In this document: in pieces, positions 6,321 through 8,542 of the stretch
Numbering within the stretch: the first letter of the stretch is position 1
How the letters are laid out: the number at the start of each line of letters is the position of its first letter
Source of the DNA: Desulfobacteraceae bacterium
GTDB taxonomy: Bacteria > Desulfobacterota > Desulfobacteria > Desulfobacterales > BuS5
Direction: 5' to 3'
Assembly (NCBI GenBank): GCA_030592105.1
Contig: JAUVKE010000098.1
Span: 1 to 8,542, forward strand
DNA: 8,542 bases
The notes under the pieces: model-generated
Database searches by the model: none
What the model saw: the letters and a program-made list of their open reading frames with translations, nothing else
What the model was told of the DNA's origin: nothing
Program-made: the position numbers and the translations under genes

Positions 6321-8423
6321 ATGGGAAATAATATGGAAATATCATTCGACGCTGAAGTCGGTGGCAAAGTTATGAGCATCCAGACCGGTAAGTTGGCCAA
6401 ACAGGCTTCTGGCGCTGTGTTGGTTCAATATGGGCAGACCATTGTTTTAGTTACAGTGGTCTCCTCTGCTGAGGAACGGAAAGTCGATTTTTTGCCTTTG
6501 ACTGTTGAGTATCAGGAAAGAATATATTCAGCAGGCCGGATACCGGGAAACTATTTCAGGCGCGAGATTGGAAGGCCGAGTGAAAAGGAGACATTAACAT
6601 CACGGTTGATTGACAGACCCATAAGACCTCTTTTCCCTAAAGGCTATTTCAATGAAATTCAGATCATAGCAACGGTTCTTTCCATGGATATGGATAATGA
6701 TCCGGATATGCTTGCCATGGTTGGGGCTTCAGCAGCATTGGAAATTTCCGATATTCCTTTTGATGGACCAATAGCCGGTGTCAGGGTGGCACGGGTGAAT
6801 GGTGAATTATTGGTAAATCCTACGATCAGCGAATGTGAAAATGCTGATTTTAATATCATTGTAGCAGGCTCTAAAACCGGCGTTGTCATGGTTGAGGGTG
6901 GGTGTGATGTTGTAAGTGAAGCTGATTTGCTTGATGCAATTTTTTTCGGACATACCCAGCTGCAACCCATTATAGATTTGCAAGTTGAGCTTAAAAAGGC
7001 AGCAGGTCTGCAGAAACGGTCTTTTGTTTCCCCTGTAAAAGATTTAGAATTGGGTGCTGCAATTAAATCAATGGCACTTGCCGATTTAAAAGAAGCAATT
7101 TGTATTCCCACAAAGATAGAGCGACGAAAAGCAATTAGAGCTCTCAAGGCAGAGGTCATAAAAAATCTCGAAAATGAATATCCTGATCGTAAAGACGAAA
7201 TATATGGTTTTTTCGAGGAGATGGAAAAATCTGTCATCCGAGGTCTTGTTCTTAATGAAAAACGGAGAATAGACGGGAGAAGGTTTGATGAAATAAGGCA
7301 TATTTCATGCGAAACCGGAATTTTGCCAAGACCCCATGGGAGTGCTCTTTTTACCCGGGGGGAGACCCAGGTGCTTGGGGTTATGACCCTTGGGTCAGGC
7401 CAGGACGAACAGCGTGTGGAGACCCTGGCAGGAGAAGAATTCAGGGCTTTTATGCTTCATTATAATTTTCCCCCTTATTCAGTTGGAGAAACAAAAAGGA
7501 TAGGCGGCCCGAGCCGCAGGGATATAGGCCATGGAGGGTTATCCACACGGGCTTTGGAACGTGTTCTCCCTTTAAAGGATGATTTTGACTATACAATTCG
7601 TATTGTATCTGAGGTTCTGGAATCGAATGGTTCATCTTCAATGGGGACAGTTTGTGCCGGTACCCTGGCTCTTATGCATGGGGGGGTTCCAATCAAGGCT
7701 CCAGTTTCGGGGATCGCCATGGGGCTTGTACAGGAGGGGGATGAAGTAGTTATTTTATCCGATATTCTTGGAGATGAAGACCATGCAGGGGATATGGATT
7801 TTAAGGTGGCTGGGACCAGTAAAGGGATAACAGCTCTGCAAATGGATATAAAAATTCGTGAGCTTTCAAAAGATGTACTGCAAAAGGCCCTTGAGCAGGC
7901 TCGGGCTGGGCGTCTTCATATACTTGATAAAATGCTTGAAACCATGAAAGTTCCCCACGAGGAAATATCTCCACATGCGCCTAAGAATATTGCCATTAAT
8001 ATCAACCCTGATAAAATACGTGATATAATCGGGCCCGGTGGAAAGGTTATAAGATCCATTCAGAGTGAAACAGGTGTTAAGATAGATATTGATGATGACG
8101 GGAAAGTAAAAATTTCAGCGGTTTCCAAAGAATCAGCAGATGCTGCACTGGAGATGATAAAACAGATTGTAGCTGAACCTGAAATTGGAGAGATCTATGA
8201 GGGGAAGGTTGTAAAGATTATGGATTTTGGCGCCTTTGTACAGGTTCTCCCTGGGACTGACGGATTGTGCCATATTTCCGAGCTTGCCCACCATCGTGTT
8301 AAAAAGGTTACAGATATCCTAAAAGAGGGTGACCTTGTTAAAGTCAAGGTGCTAGATATTAATAAAGGGAAAATACGGCTAAGCCGCAAGGCTTTACTGC
8401 AGGAAGAAAATGGAAAAGAATAG
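6321..8423 (+). CDS. pnp: Polyribonucleotide nucleotidyltransferase (PNPase)
   Basis: PNPase is a trimeric 3'-to-5' phosphorolytic exoribonuclease (RNA + Pi to nucleoside diphosphates) that can also run in reverse to add tails. The 700-residue protein has all domains. The first RNase PH core (about 10-145) carries IPGNYFRRE, a central-pore RNA-binding loop, and [13 protein letters not shown] helical linker follows (about 150-300). The second, catalytic RNase PH core (about 318-530) has phosphate-binding serines in [10 protein letters not shown] (438-440), and D487, D493 and K495 in [12 protein letters not shown] matching E. coli D486, D492 and K494. A KH domain (GPGGK at 571-575) and an S1 domain (about 622-692) complete it. 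Two starts are possible: ATG 6321 (GAAG four bases upstream) and ATG 6333 (GGGA six bases upstream). The second gives [11 protein letters not shown], which looks more like typical PNPase N-termini. Either way the enzyme is complete. Confidence 0.98.
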   Translation: MGNNMEISFDAEVGGKVMSIQTGKLAKQASGAVLVQYGQTIVLVTVVSSAEERKVDFLPLTVEYQERIYSAGRIPGNYFRREIGRPSEKETLTSRLIDRPIRPLFPKGYFNEIQIIATVLSMDMDNDPDMLAMVGASAALEISDIPFDGPIAGVRVARVNGELLVNPTISECENADFNIIVAGSKTGVVMVEGGCDVVSEADLLDAIFFGHTQLQPIIDLQVELKKAAGLQKRSFVSPVKDLELGAAIKSMALADLKEAICIPTKIERRKAIRALKAEVIKNLENEYPDRKDEIYGFFEEMEKSVIRGLVLNEKRRIDGRRFDEIRHISCETGILPRPHGSALFTRGETQVLGVMTLGSGQDEQRVETLAGEEFRAFMLHYNFPPYSVGETKRIGGPSRRDIGHGGLSTRALERVLPLKDDFDYTIRIVSEVLESNGSSSMGTVCAGTLALMHGGVPIKAPVSGIAMGLVQEGDEVVILSDILGDEDHAGDMDFKVAGTSKGITALQMDIKIRELSKDVLQKALEQARAGRLHILDKMLETMKVPHEEISPHAPKNIAININPDKIRDIIGPGGKVIRSIQSETGVKIDIDDDGKVKISAVSKESADAALEMIKQIVAEPEIGEIYEGKVVKIMDFGAFVQVLPGTDGLCHISELAHHRVKKVTDILKEGDLVKVKVLDINKGKIRLSRKALLQEENGKE

Positions 8424-8512
8424 GTTTTAATTAAAATTATTCATATTTTTCTTTTATTTTTGCGTAACTATTCAGCTGATATGTACGGCAGCAGGTATAA
8501 TCTGATTAAACC
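8424..8512 (+). other. AT-rich region downstream of pnp, no recognisable terminator
   Basis: This region is rich in A and T and contains a T-rich stretch at about 8441-8461, but no GC-rich hairpin precedes it, so I cannot call an intrinsic terminator. The only notable site is a possible promoter element near its end. Confidence 0.5.
8496..8501 (+). promoter_or_regulatory. Possible -10 promoter box
   Basis: TATAAT is a perfect sigma-70 -10 hexamer. No convincing -35 lies 16-18 bases upstream; the nearest candidate, TTCAGC at 8471-8476, has a 19-base spacer and a poor match. If it is real, transcription would begin about five bases before ATG 8513. Chance occurrence in AT-rich DNA is a serious alternative. 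Confidence 0.25.
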
Positions 8513-8542
8513 ATGAAAAACTCACAGATAAGAGGTCGTAAA
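8513..8542 (+). CDS. Possible start of a further gene, cut by the window end
   Basis: ATG at 8513 opens a frame of ten codons (MKNSQIRGRK) that runs to the window edge. There is no clear ribosome binding site within 15 bases upstream. The basic N-terminus gives no family identity. It is listed only because it follows a possible -10 box and stays open to the edge; it could equally be non-coding. Confidence 0.25.
   Translation, partial: MKNSQIRGRK

Noticed and set aside
6659..7237. 192-codon antisense frame opposite pnp
   Set aside because: It is opposite conserved PNPase sequence, has serine-rich shadow composition and shows no ribosome binding site or recognisable domain.
8424..8461. Possible intrinsic terminator after pnp
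   Set aside because: There is a T-rich stretch but no GC-rich stem before it; the only palindrome is the weak AT-only TTTTAATTAAAA.

Overview
The window covers the central part of a conserved bacterial transcription/translation/RNA-turnover gene cluster, all on the + strand: (end of probable nusA) - infB - rbfA - nrnA-type DHH phosphoesterase - truB - rpsO - pnp. The DNA is AT-rich. Gene order and protein style (long lysine-rich IF-2 linker with two IF2_N modules, a DHH/DHHA1 phosphoesterase between rbfA and truB, a 700-aa PNPase) suggest a Desulfobacterota (former Deltaproteobacteria, Desulfobacterales-like) chromosome. That placement is an inference from style and synteny, not from a search.

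Layout. 1-383 is the 3' end of an ORF cut by the window edge. It encodes an extremely acidic Asp/Glu/Ala/Thr repeat tail built partly on a perfect 69-bp (23-codon) tandem repeat, and its place just before infB makes it the probable NusA C-terminus. 389-492 is a first copy of an intergenic inverted-repeat element. 510-3317 is infB (IF-2). 3337-3454 is a second copy of the element, followed by about 170 bp with no gene. rbfA (3629-4012), nrnA (3975-4937), truB (4949-5875) and rpsO (5907-6176) are tightly packed and probably translationally coupled. 6186-6309 is a third, diverged copy of the element, which forms the pnp leader. pnp runs 6321-8423. The last 119 bp are AT-rich, with a possible -10 box and perhaps the first codons of another gene.

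How the genes work together: NusA modulates transcription elongation and termination. IF-2 brings initiator tRNA to the ribosome, RbfA matures the 30S subunit, TruB makes pseudouridine-55 in tRNA, and S15 is a primary 16S rRNA binder. PNPase degrades RNA to short oligonucleotides, which NrnA-type nanoRNases finish.

The genes themselves are ordinary housekeeping genes, and I see no new defence, mobile or biosynthetic system. The parts worth a second look are non-coding or repetitive. Three same-orientation copies of a roughly 104-124 bp element with terminal inverted repeats sit at the three loosely spaced junctions of the cluster, and the copy before pnp has changed in both arms in ways that keep base pairing. 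The second item is the recently expanded acidic repeat tail on the presumed NusA.
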